Shown here one piece after another: positions 51,587-59,921 of a stretch of DNA of 64,000 nt. The stretch is from a virus: the IMG/VR virus record IMGVR_UViG_3300021963_000077, positions 1 through 64,000 of that record. One strand, written 5' to 3'. Numbering within the stretch: position 1 is the first letter of the stretch; the number at the start of each line of letters is the position of its first letter. The notes below the pieces were generated by a model. That model was not told where the DNA came from, did not search any database, and saw only the letters and a program-made list of their open reading frames with translations. Position numbers and translations under genes: made by a program.

Positions 51587-52513
51587 CTAACCCGAATACC
51601 GTAGCTTTGGTGGCTTCTTGATCCGAGGTCTAGCTTTTTCAGCATTCCTCAATGCTTCGAGCATTTTGGCTCTGTTGATCTTGACATCCACGATTCGCAT
51701 ACCAAATTTTTCAGCTGCTTCCGCCTCGGAGTGATTGCTGAGGTAGAGCAAGAAGCTTTTCGCATTGGGTGTCAATACTTGTGGATGATTATTAATTAAA
51801 TTAATGATTTCTGTATTAACGCCTTCTAGTTTCTGATCTGCTTCAGTATCAATGATGCGATTGTCTGGAGTGTTGAGATTAAATTCTTCGTTATATCGTT
51901 TAATAAATTTACCGACTAACGCTTGGCTAACTTTTAAAGCCTCAGCAATTTTTTCGTATGATATTCCGTACTGTGAAAAAGTGTACATTAATTGACCTTT
52001 TTCCAGAGACGATAAATCACTTAACCCAATGTCAAAATCCCTTACAGATCTGTCCACGGTTGATTTGTCTACACCGAATGCCTTGGAAACTTCATCTTTG
52101 CTAAATCCATATTTTCTAGCAACTGAAATAATTTTACGCTTTTGCTTAAAAACGCTTCTAGCAGAAATGTTATTTTTTTTCAAAACGACAGAAACATAGT
52201 CGCTTGTCACTCCAACATCCTGCGCAATTTGATTTGGCCCAATGCCGAGTCTTGCCTGTCTTACGATTTCTTTGATGCGCCCGCTGCGATCCACATTTGA
52301 AGTGCTTACATTTCCTAGCTTTTGTTTATTACGTGAGGCGCGCCTAACGGTCGCAATGCTTACTCCATATTTCTTAGCTAGGGCTTTTGCTATCTCGGCT
52401 CGCTCTTTTGGAGTTTTGCCTTTGGCTATTTCTTCGGCCATTTCGTTGCTTCTACGCTCAAATTCAGCTACAGAAGATGCTTGGTTTACAGTTCTTCCCA
52501 CTCCTGTAGTCAT
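51587..52513 (-). CDS. multi-HTH protein of the head block, expressed as -1 frameshift fusion (ATG-only part)
   Basis: This 308-residue frame holds about five helix-turn-helix-like units (YGVSIATVRRA, VGVTSDYVSVVL, YGFSKDEVSKAF with VDKSTVDRSV, YGISYEKIAEALKVSQALVG, EAAEKFGMRIVDVKI). The open frame runs another 49 codons upstream, without ATG/GTG/TTG, into a DGDGDGLIQD linker and VSGSM. That upstream part can be translated only by a -1 frameshift at 52660-52666 in the preceding gene, or from a CTG. The first ATG alone would lose the linker. Confidence 0.7.
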   Translation of the reverse strand: MTTGVGRTVNQASSVAEFERRSNEMAEEIAKGKTPKERAEIAKALAKKYGVSIATVRRASRNKQKLGNVSTSNVDRSGRIKEIVRQARLGIGPNQIAQDVGVTSDYVSVVLKKNNISARSVFKQKRKIISVARKYGFSKDEVSKAFGVDKSTVDRSVRDFDIGLSDLSSLEKGQLMYTFSQYGISYEKIAEALKVSQALVGKFIKRYNEEFNLNTPDNRIIDTEADQKLEGVNTEIINLINNHPQVLTPNAKSFLLYLSNHSEAEAAEKFGMRIVDVKINRAKMLEALRNAEKARPRIKKPPKLRYSG

Positions 52514-52619
52514 GCTTCCGGAGACCGCGCGACGAACTGAGGGTCGTTCAAACTGTGTTGCGTCTTGAATTAGGCCGTCGCCGTCACCATCAAATGCGTT
52601 TGAATCAAACCTATCGGTA

Positions 52620-52666
52620 AGGCGCCCTAGGCGGCGTGCGTCGCCTGTGCGCCTCAGGCTTTTAAA
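52620..52666 (-). promoter_or_regulatory. predicted programmed -1 ribosomal frameshift signal
   Basis: The zero-frame codons GAT TTA AAA GCC TGA contain the slippery heptamer T TTA AAA (52660-52666) in the correct X XXY YYZ phase, 3 nt before the stop. After a 5-nt spacer, AGGCGC (52649-52654) pairs with GCGCCT (52620-52625), with an inner GGCG/CGCC stem, a stimulator-like hairpin. The -1 frame continues without a stop into the multi-HTH ORF and encodes the shared linker. Confidence 0.72.
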
Positions 52667-53013
52667 TCAAGACCGCTAGCAACAGACTTGACTACAGCAC
52701 TAATTGCATCTATTGCGTCTTCGTCCAGGTAATCCATATCCTCGATAACTAAAGACTTTGTTTCCTGCTGTATGGAAACACCGTAGTAATCAAGCACGGG
52801 CTCAAGAAAAGATTTAGCCCCCATCAGGGCCTCGTCGTCGCCAGTAATCACAAGGTTTACCTTGTTCTTGCCGCCATCAGATGAATCTATGACTTCCGCC
52901 AAAAGCTCTAAGGCTTGTCTTAATTTGCCCATATTCCTGTTGCTAATAACGCGACCACTCTTTACGTCAATGTCGTTTCCATATGGTGTTGAAAGAAAAA
53001 TTTTAGTTTCCAT
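52654..53013 (-). CDS. small protein, zero-frame part of a frameshift fusion, 119 aa
   Basis: The ATG at 53013 overlaps the stop of the protease gene (TAATG). The product (METKIFLSTPYGNDIDVKSG...) resembles, in size and position, the domain that precedes the linker in the protease protein (LEDGLVVPNSDSMSEEGYEA). Termination gives 119 residues. A -1 shift after Lys118 would give a fusion of about 475 residues with the linker and multi-HTH part. Confidence 0.75.
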   Translation of the reverse strand: METKIFLSTPYGNDIDVKSGRVISNRNMGKLRQALELLAEVIDSSDGGKNKVNLVITGDDEALMGAKSFLEPVLDYYGVSIQQETKSLVIEDMDYLDEDAIDAISAVVKSVASGLDLKA

Positions 53014-55970
53014 TATCGCCTGTTCCCATAATCTCGCCATAACTGTTGAAGTCTGTTTAAATCAGCTGTTGATATTTGACCATTGTCAAAGCGCTCTAAA
53101 ATTCTCTGAACTATTTGAAATCCGCGATTTTTCCTAGCCCAATCAATTGATTGATTCTGCTGTCTTGTGAGAACCCTTTTGCCTATTTTTCCACTTTGCA
53201 GTTGCTTAAGCATGTCGTCTAGCCCTTGGCCAGATCTGGCCCCAAACTGTTTTGCGGTGTCATAGTCGAGTTCATACTGCTCAACACTGCCATCACCCAT
53301 ATTGAATATGACGCGGTTTGTCTGTGGGTCATATGCGGCATCCGATACTCGCCTGCTACCTCGAGTATCAAACTTCATTAAATAACTAGGAATTGCTGGC
53401 CTGTCTGGATTATCTTGACCCGATCCAGTCATTGACCCAGACACGGAGCGCTTGTTCTTGCGACTACGAAGAACGTCTAGGAAATCTTCCACGGCATTGG
53501 CTGGGCGAGGCTCCAAAACTGAGTTTGCGTGGATCCTCTCAGCTTCGCTTTCGCTAACTTTATGTTCTTCCGTCCTACCATTAATCAATGTAAAACGAGC
53601 AGTACCAGACTCTTTGTCGTAGGTAGCGTCTTTTAGGATTCTTGAACCACGCGTGTCAAATGATGGAGTTTTGTTATCTTTGCTCCATCCAAACTTTTCT
53701 AGGTGTTTTCTAGCCTCTTCGCTAAACCCTGAATATTGCGGCTTGGGGCGATTTGAAATAGATCCAGATACGCGAGGAGTTTTATCTTTTGGGTTATCAC
53801 CCTCAGTACGACGTTTCATAGAGGCAATTCGCATTTCAATTTGCCTAACTTGAGCACGTGTCATATTCATGCGTTGCGATACGTCATCGAGCGACATACC
53901 GTCCTCTGTGCGCATTTTCCAAATTTGATCACGAATTTTCTTGGCTTGGCGCATTTCAGATTGTCTCACCTCTTCACGCGTGATGCCAAAATTCTTCGCA
54001 ACTTCATCCAGCGACATGCCGCCTTCTGTGCGCATTTTCCAAATCTTCTCTGGTGTCGGCTTGCCCTTTGCCATTGAACCAGATATCCGCGACCCAACTG
54101 GTACTGGTCTTTCTGGCCGTGGCCCAGGCGTTGGCGTTGGTGCAGGGCTAGGAACCGATGGTCTGACTGGTGGGCGAATTGGCTCTCTTGCTGGCTCCGG
54201 AACCTTTCGCGGTGGATTCATTGGGGGCATCATGCGAGGCGCATTTGGGCGCTCAAATGATGTGCTGTCTTGCACTAAACCGTCTTCGTCCCCATCAATT
54301 GCATTAGGATCAAAACGATCTGTTGCCATTCTCCCCATACGTCTGAGTTTGCGACCAACAGCCTTCTCTTCTAAGAAGTTAATTGCCGTCAGTAGCGCCT
54401 CGTAGCCCTCTTCTGACATGGAGTCACTGTTTGGAACAACAAGACCATCTTCAAGACTCTTGACATCAAATCCATGATATTTAGCTACAGCACTAGCTAC
54501 CTCTAGCAATTCATCAATTTCGCTTTCGGATTGGATAAATAGATGAATTCCAGGGTTTTCACTCTTGAAAGCATCCCATGACGGCATGTCATCAATGACA
54601 TATGATTTCCCACCACCACATCCACAACCACAATCATCCTTAGCCGGCTTCATGGCCACTCCGCCAAATGCCGCTCCAAAGTCATCATTGTCGTCGCCTA
54701 CATATGCATTTCCTGGAGCGCTTTGTGGCTTGCCAACAGGCATGTAAATTGTCTCTGGCTTCACCGTTTCAGCATTTCCAAACATGAATTCGCCATCTTC
54801 GTAGTGATAGCCGACTCGGATTGTCTGCATATCTCCGAAGTCGTTCATGAGGTCAAAAATAACCATGTTTTTATCTGCTGTACGGATTTTTACTTTGCCG
54901 CCAAACCGTTGAGAAATAGCCTTGGCAAGGTCGTTAACACGCCCAAATGCTGGATTCATCTCCTCGTCGCCAGTATAGATACGGGATGTGTCGTAGCTAG
55001 GGTGGCCTTTTTTCTTCACATTCTGGTATCTCTCAAGGAGTCGCCGGCCTTTAGCTGCAAGCTCTGCTGCATCGGATGCATTTTTAGGAACTGGTTCACC
55101 CCATGCAGCGGCAGCTAGCGCTAGACGAGTCGGCTTGCCATTTTTGCCGACAAGTGGGCCAGATGGGTTTGTATAGAATCGCGTCAAGAACGAGCCTTTA
55201 CGACGCATTTTCTCTGGTGTGTCAGCTGGGCCCTTGACGCCTGGCTTTAGATTTGCGCCTTCCTTCTGCTTAAAGTACTTGCGCCCTGCTGGCGTCAGGC
55301 CACCCTTTGGATCCCTCAAATTTGCTGATTTGCCTTCAGGCTCAGAAGGCACGCAATTTGGCACCATTTTGCCGTTTTTGCCCTTCTTCATTCCTACCTG
55401 CTGGTAACCGGGCCAGCAAGGACTACCTGCCTTGCTTTCCGGATCGTCGGATTTGATTGAAATTGTGCCAGTCAGCTGATTGGCTCCGTGGAGAACTGGG
55501 GAAACCTCATAGAGTTCAACCTCTTTAAGGAGATTTGCTTGCTGAACTGGGTCAAATACTGCGTCAAGGGTCTTGTAACCAATTGACCACTCTTGCTCTT
55601 CGCCAAAGAAGGCAACATTATTGAAAGCCTCACGACCACGCTCAGAACGCAAATTAAATTGCACTCTTGCATAAAGTCCACCAATTCCGGCTTTTTTCAT
55701 CTTTAGCGGTAGGCGTGGATCATTCGGTGGCACCTCATATATTTCCAGAACCTTACCGATTGGCTCATTCCAGTTATGACCCCAAACAACTCTCGGCTTA
55801 CGTCTTTTAAGACTTGCTCCAAAACAGTTCGGGAGGCAAATATCGCCAACAGAATCTTTATTGCCGATGCCAGCAACGAAGCATTCAACGATGCCCTGCG
55901 CTTCGTCAACCCCGATTTGAGCTGGAATTGACTTGTATTCTGTTGCAAATAGCGATGATTGGTCAGACAT
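53013..55970 (-). CDS. HK97-type prohead protease fused to DxDxDG-linked accessory domains, 985 aa
   Basis: Residues 1-170 are an S78-type prohead protease: RVVWGHNW (His65), EWSIGYKT (Ser129) and an acidic residue near 150. A DUF6321-like region (GGLTPAGRKYFKQKEGANLK) follows, then a GCGCGGGKS spacer and the linker (about 551-573, DPNAIDGDEDGLVQD). After a Pro-rich stretch and ISGSM come two HTH units (MSLDEVAKNFGITREEVRQ and MSLDDVSQRMNMTRAQVRQI), SGSI and SGSM motifs, and KTSC-like repeats (FDTRGSRRVSDAAYDPQTNR). Typical proteases are about 200 residues. GGAGGAAAA precedes the ATG. Confidence 0.85.
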   Translation of the reverse strand: MSDQSSLFATEYKSIPAQIGVDEAQGIVECFVAGIGNKDSVGDICLPNCFGASLKRRKPRVVWGHNWNEPIGKVLEIYEVPPNDPRLPLKMKKAGIGGLYARVQFNLRSERGREAFNNVAFFGEEQEWSIGYKTLDAVFDPVQQANLLKEVELYEVSPVLHGANQLTGTISIKSDDPESKAGSPCWPGYQQVGMKKGKNGKMVPNCVPSEPEGKSANLRDPKGGLTPAGRKYFKQKEGANLKPGVKGPADTPEKMRRKGSFLTRFYTNPSGPLVGKNGKPTRLALAAAAWGEPVPKNASDAAELAAKGRRLLERYQNVKKKGHPSYDTSRIYTGDEEMNPAFGRVNDLAKAISQRFGGKVKIRTADKNMVIFDLMNDFGDMQTIRVGYHYEDGEFMFGNAETVKPETIYMPVGKPQSAPGNAYVGDDNDDFGAAFGGVAMKPAKDDCGCGCGGGKSYVIDDMPSWDAFKSENPGIHLFIQSESEIDELLEVASAVAKYHGFDVKSLEDGLVVPNSDSMSEEGYEALLTAINFLEEKAVGRKLRRMGRMATDRFDPNAIDGDEDGLVQDSTSFERPNAPRMMPPMNPPRKVPEPAREPIRPPVRPSVPSPAPTPTPGPRPERPVPVGSRISGSMAKGKPTPEKIWKMRTEGGMSLDEVAKNFGITREEVRQSEMRQAKKIRDQIWKMRTEDGMSLDDVSQRMNMTRAQVRQIEMRIASMKRRTEGDNPKDKTPRVSGSISNRPKPQYSGFSEEARKHLEKFGWSKDNKTPSFDTRGSRILKDATYDKESGTARFTLINGRTEEHKVSESEAERIHANSVLEPRPANAVEDFLDVLRSRKNKRSVSGSMTGSGQDNPDRPAIPSYLMKFDTRGSRRVSDAAYDPQTNRVIFNMGDGSVEQYELDYDTAKQFGARSGQGLDDMLKQLQSGKIGKRVLTRQQNQSIDWARKNRGFQIVQRILERFDNGQISTADLNRLQQLWRDYGNRR

Positions 55971-56063
55971 TTTTCCTCCGAGTCATAGTAAATAATAACT
56001 AAGCAAACACTGGCCTAGCGGAAGTTTATGATGAGTTTTATTAAAGTCTACTGATGACTTTTA

Positions 56064-58304
56064 TTAATCTCTGTCAAAACGCAACTTACATCTGCAATTG
56101 ATTGTCAAATGTGGCGGTGCAATGGGGTCTCCTGGGAAGCGGAGCGTATTGTTCCCCACCTCAAATTCTTCAAGCAAATCAATCGTCTTGCCTTGGAGTA
56201 TTAGATGTTCTGGTCGTACACGCGTATCTTTGCGTGTAACCCAAGTCTTTGTCATTCCGCCAACTTGCTTTCCAGCAAAGTATGTTCCTGCGTTAAAAGC
56301 TGTTTGAGACTCGTGTTCAGCAATGACCCTACGGCGCTTCATAAGAAGATTAATAAATATTGCTGCAAGAGCTGCTTTGAGCATGCCCGAGCGATCCTCA
56401 TCTTCCGAAAGCGCCAGCGCTATGAGAACTGCAGCTGCGATTTCTTCTTTTGTCGTCGCATTTATTTTCTGCATTCGCTTTATTTGTTCATCAAGGTATT
56501 CATTTACTTCTTCATCATCAAGCTCAGCAGGCATGTTGGCCTTTTGCGAAGCCAAAGATGCTGCATCAGAAATTATTCCTTGAATGACAGGGCGCATGTC
56601 GTCTGATAGTTGCTTGTCCCATACTTCCGAGTCAAAGATTGCATCTATGTCCAGAGATCCAGACTGCAGGCCTTTCTTAGCCTTTGCCCCACTTGATTTT
56701 TCTAAAACGACACGCTGTTGACGCTCAATAAATCGCTCAAGGCTACGATCAAGAATTTCTGCCCATCTATTCGAGCTTTCGTCAGCCTTAACTTCCCACT
56801 CGTCGTCCATTTTATTTTCAGACTTGAATTGCATACCACCGTCGTATGCCGACAACAGTCCCTCTGGAGATGGTGGCATTGCTGTTTCAACTGGTGGCGC
56901 ACCAGCTTCTGCTGCAAGGGCTGCAGTCATGCCCTCTTGTGGCATAGGTGGCATACCTGCTTGGCCAGCTAATGGCTGCTGAGGTGTAACCATTTGCTCG
57001 GTTCCAGGAATCATTCCTGGTATTGCACCAGGGGCACCCATCATGTCAATTTGCTGTTGCTGCGTTGAGTCAAATGGCTTATTCGTGTAACCAATTGGCG
57101 TCAGGTTTGGATTGGCAAGCATTGCATCCATTAAGTCGGACTCAACTGCTTTCTTACCAGTTCCTTTGCGATATTCGTTGCCACTTATGAGGCCATTTTG
57201 GAACTCATCAAGCAAGTAACGCTCTCTTTCCTGCTTATATAGAATCAGTACAGGAACGTCTGATGTATCAAAGTCAATGTAGTATTGCTCATCAAGCTCG
57301 TCCAGTCCGCGCGCCAAAGAGTCAAGATGTGGAAGCATTGTTTCGTTCCAGAAAACGCGTAATTCTTCATTTGCGTTATTAAATGTGCGGCCAGCTGCGT
57401 TGCCTATGACTGACTCAGGAACGCCAAATGCTGCAAGGATTTCTTCTTTTGTTATTTGGCGCATCTGTATGTAGTTAGCGTCACGCGGCGATGAGCCAGT
57501 GTCTACGAAGTCAACACCCTCATCTGAGGAAAGTACAGTTACAGCTCCAGCCCTATTGAGGTTGCCACGGAATCTGTTTCTAATTTCGTCTTTATCGTCA
57601 TCATCAACTTCGCCACGTAGAACTATTAATCCACCTGGACGACCGTCATTAAGCAAAAAGTTTCTGTTATATACCTTCGCCAAGTTTTCAATTTCAATTG
57701 CTATGCCAGCAGCTTCCATTGGCGTAAGTGATAGATATGGGTCTAGTGGGTGTGGACGCCTAACCCAAATGACATCCTGAGGCTTCAGTAAGACTTTTGT
57801 GCCGTTGCGCATGTCAACTTCAAAGCCAGATACAAATGTTCTAGGATCTGGTATTGGCGCCGTGTGTTGTGGCGGTAGCAACTGAAGAGCAATTACTTTT
57901 CCATTACGCCCGCGTACCTTTTCAATGAAAGCACCACGGCTCGACATCAAAAGTTGTGATGAAAGCCTGTATCTGAATATGAACGAGTTTTCGCCCATGT
58001 TCGCTTTCGTATTAAGTATTCTGAGCAGGTCGTTATCGCTACTGCGTAAAATCTGACCGTCTGGCGAATTGTTCTTGCGCAACATGGCTGGCAGCCGTGC
58101 TTGGTTGCCGGCGATAGCGTCAATGCAGCGATTAACCCATGTTACTTTTTGAAAGCCTTCGCGGTATGCGCGCTCAATGTCCCACGAGTCCTTGTACGGC
58201 TTTCCAGCAAGACCAGGATTGAAGGCAATTGGTGCACCAGGGGTCAGGATTGACTTGGCCTCTGGTGAATACAAAGACTTATTATCAGATGAGTTCCAAG
58301 GCAT
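56064..58304 (-). CDS. portal protein fused to MuF-like head morphogenesis domain, 746 aa
   Basis: The N-terminal two-thirds match phage portal proteins (KVTWVNRCIDAIAGNQARLP, LLPPQHTAPIPDPRTF, PQDVIWVRRPHPLDPYLSLT, EEILAAFGVPESVIGN). The last 90 residues (TWVTRKDTRVRPEHLILQG, then FPGDPIAPPHLTINCRCKLRFD) match the MuF/SPP1-gp7 domain, usually a separate gene. The portal forms the dodecameric DNA gate and connector; MuF proteins are minor head proteins that enter the host. The fusion makes each portal carry a MuF copy. No strong Shine-Dalgarno is seen. Confidence 0.9.
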   Translation of the reverse strand: MPWNSSDNKSLYSPEAKSILTPGAPIAFNPGLAGKPYKDSWDIERAYREGFQKVTWVNRCIDAIAGNQARLPAMLRKNNSPDGQILRSSDNDLLRILNTKANMGENSFIFRYRLSSQLLMSSRGAFIEKVRGRNGKVIALQLLPPQHTAPIPDPRTFVSGFEVDMRNGTKVLLKPQDVIWVRRPHPLDPYLSLTPMEAAGIAIEIENLAKVYNRNFLLNDGRPGGLIVLRGEVDDDDKDEIRNRFRGNLNRAGAVTVLSSDEGVDFVDTGSSPRDANYIQMRQITKEEILAAFGVPESVIGNAAGRTFNNANEELRVFWNETMLPHLDSLARGLDELDEQYYIDFDTSDVPVLILYKQERERYLLDEFQNGLISGNEYRKGTGKKAVESDLMDAMLANPNLTPIGYTNKPFDSTQQQQIDMMGAPGAIPGMIPGTEQMVTPQQPLAGQAGMPPMPQEGMTAALAAEAGAPPVETAMPPSPEGLLSAYDGGMQFKSENKMDDEWEVKADESSNRWAEILDRSLERFIERQQRVVLEKSSGAKAKKGLQSGSLDIDAIFDSEVWDKQLSDDMRPVIQGIISDAASLASQKANMPAELDDEEVNEYLDEQIKRMQKINATTKEEIAAAVLIALALSEDEDRSGMLKAALAAIFINLLMKRRRVIAEHESQTAFNAGTYFAGKQVGGMTKTWVTRKDTRVRPEHLILQGKTIDLLEEFEVGNNTLRFPGDPIAPPHLTINCRCKLRFDRD

Positions 58305-58316
58305 CTTTACTCATTT

Positions 58317-58523
58317 TTACTCTAGTCCCAGAAGGAAGCCGAAAAGACCGCATGTAACGCCGGCGATGAGAAAACCCACCGCTGGAGCTATCATAAAACC
58401 GCCAATTGATGTCATAATTATAAATGAAAGCATCATTGTATTGGCGGTTGAGCGCCTATTAATGCGCCCACGAACAATTGCCAATGGCGATCTGCGTTTT
58501 TGTTTGTCATCGTTTGTAGCCAT
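58317..58523 (-). CDS. small membrane protein, 68 aa
   Basis: Two hydrophobic segments (TANTMMLSFIIMTSIGGFMI and PAVGFLIAGVTCGLFGFLLG) follow a basic N-terminus (KQKRRSPLAIVRGRINRR). It is the first gene of the minus-strand head operon and is divergent from TerL. Holin-like by shape, but position argues for another role. Confidence 0.65.
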   Translation of the reverse strand: MATNDDKQKRRSPLAIVRGRINRRSTANTMMLSFIIMTSIGGFMIAPAVGFLIAGVTCGLFGFLLGLE

Positions 58524-58589
58524 ATTTTCCTATACAACCATAGCCGATAAAGGCATACTAGTGTATGAGCACTCGAAGTGAGCAGGTTT

Positions 58590-59894
58590 ATGACTGATTG
58601 GAACAAAGTTCTTGAATACTTACAGCCAAAGGTTCCTCCATACTGCCCTGAGGAACCTTCTATTACCCAAAAAGTATTTCTGAGGACATACGGACTAGAA
58701 GCTCTATTTGGCGGAGCTGCTGGTGGTGGTAAATCTTCTGCACTTCTAATGTCGGCGCTTCAGTATGTTGATATCCCTGGATACTCAGCAATTCTTTTCC
58801 GTAGAACCTACGCAGACTTGTCCCTCCCCGGTGCCCTAATGGATCGTTTTAGGGAATGGATGAAGAATTATGACGAAGTTAGTTGGAACAATAATAGCTA
58901 TACAGCTACATTTCCTTCAGGTGCAAGAATTTCTTTTGGATATTTGAATAATACAAACGACTATTTGCGCTACAAGGGTTCCGAGTTCCAGTTCATAGGA
59001 ATGGACGAAGTTACGGAAATCCGCGAACAGGACTATCGCTACCTTTTCTCCCGCTTGAGACGCCCCTCCAACGGAGAACTAGCAACCGTTCCGTTGAGAA
59101 TGAGATGCGCCTCAAACCCTGCTCCGAACTGGGTTAGGCAGAGATTTATAGTTGAAGGACTTGAGTCTGGCCGAGTATTTGTTCCATCCCTACTAACCGA
59201 CAACCCTGGAATTGATGCCGACTCGTACCGTCTGGCACTGGCTGCCCTTGATCCAGTTGAGAGAAGAAGGCTCGAAGAAGGCGATTGGTGGAGCACAACT
59301 CTGGGAACGCTCTTTGACAGGACTTCTTTTGTGCTCATTGATCCTGTTGAGGTTCCTCAAGTTACTGGCTCCGCTAGAGCAGTTAGGTTTTGGGACTTGG
59401 CGGCGACTGAGCCATCATCAACAAACCCAGATCCAGACTGGACGGTTGGCACATTGATGCTTTTTGACCAAGGCATTGCTTATGTTCTTGATGTCAGAAA
59501 AGCCCGTGTCAAGGGAGACAAGGTAGAACACCTGATTGCGCAGACAGCCGCAGAGGATGGGCATGCCGTGGCGATAAGAATGGAGCAGGAGCCTGGTTCC
59601 TCAGGAAAGGCTTTAGTGGATCAATATGCTAGGTATATTCTTCCTGGCTATGATTTTAGTGGAATAAGGTCAACTGGAGATAAGTTGACCAGGGCACGCC
59701 CATTTGCCGCTGCCGTGGCCAACGGCAATGTTCGCGTAGTTAGAGGATCGTGGTTAAGCGATTGGCTAGACGAGTTCTCATCATTCCCGGAAGCATGTAA
59801 TCACGACGACCAAGTTGACTCTGCAGTAAGTGCATTTACACATTTAGCTGGATTGGGCTTGCCACAACGCAGACCACTTGCTATTTTAGTTTGA
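58590..59894 (+). CDS. terL: terminase large subunit
   Basis: The protein has the TerL ATPase (Walker A GGAAGGGKS at 41-49, adenine-binding region, Walker B FIGMDEV at 135-141) and RNase H-like nuclease (FWDLAATEP at 267-275, EQEPGSSGK, and HDDQVDS near 408). It cuts concatemers and pumps DNA through the portal. I prefer ATG 58590 (GAGCAGG just upstream) over GTG 58578. It begins the plus-strand operon, divergent from the head genes; the small-subunit candidate lies 54 kb away. Confidence 0.93.
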   Translation: MTDWNKVLEYLQPKVPPYCPEEPSITQKVFLRTYGLEALFGGAAGGGKSSALLMSALQYVDIPGYSAILFRRTYADLSLPGALMDRFREWMKNYDEVSWNNNSYTATFPSGARISFGYLNNTNDYLRYKGSEFQFIGMDEVTEIREQDYRYLFSRLRRPSNGELATVPLRMRCASNPAPNWVRQRFIVEGLESGRVFVPSLLTDNPGIDADSYRLALAALDPVERRRLEEGDWWSTTLGTLFDRTSFVLIDPVEVPQVTGSARAVRFWDLAATEPSSTNPDPDWTVGTLMLFDQGIAYVLDVRKARVKGDKVEHLIAQTAAEDGHAVAIRMEQEPGSSGKALVDQYARYILPGYDFSGIRSTGDKLTRARPFAAAVANGNVRVVRGSWLSDWLDEFSSFPEACNHDDQVDSAVSAFTHLAGLGLPQRRPLAILV

Positions 59895-59921
59895 CAAAAC
59901 TAACTACTGCTAGGAGAACAA

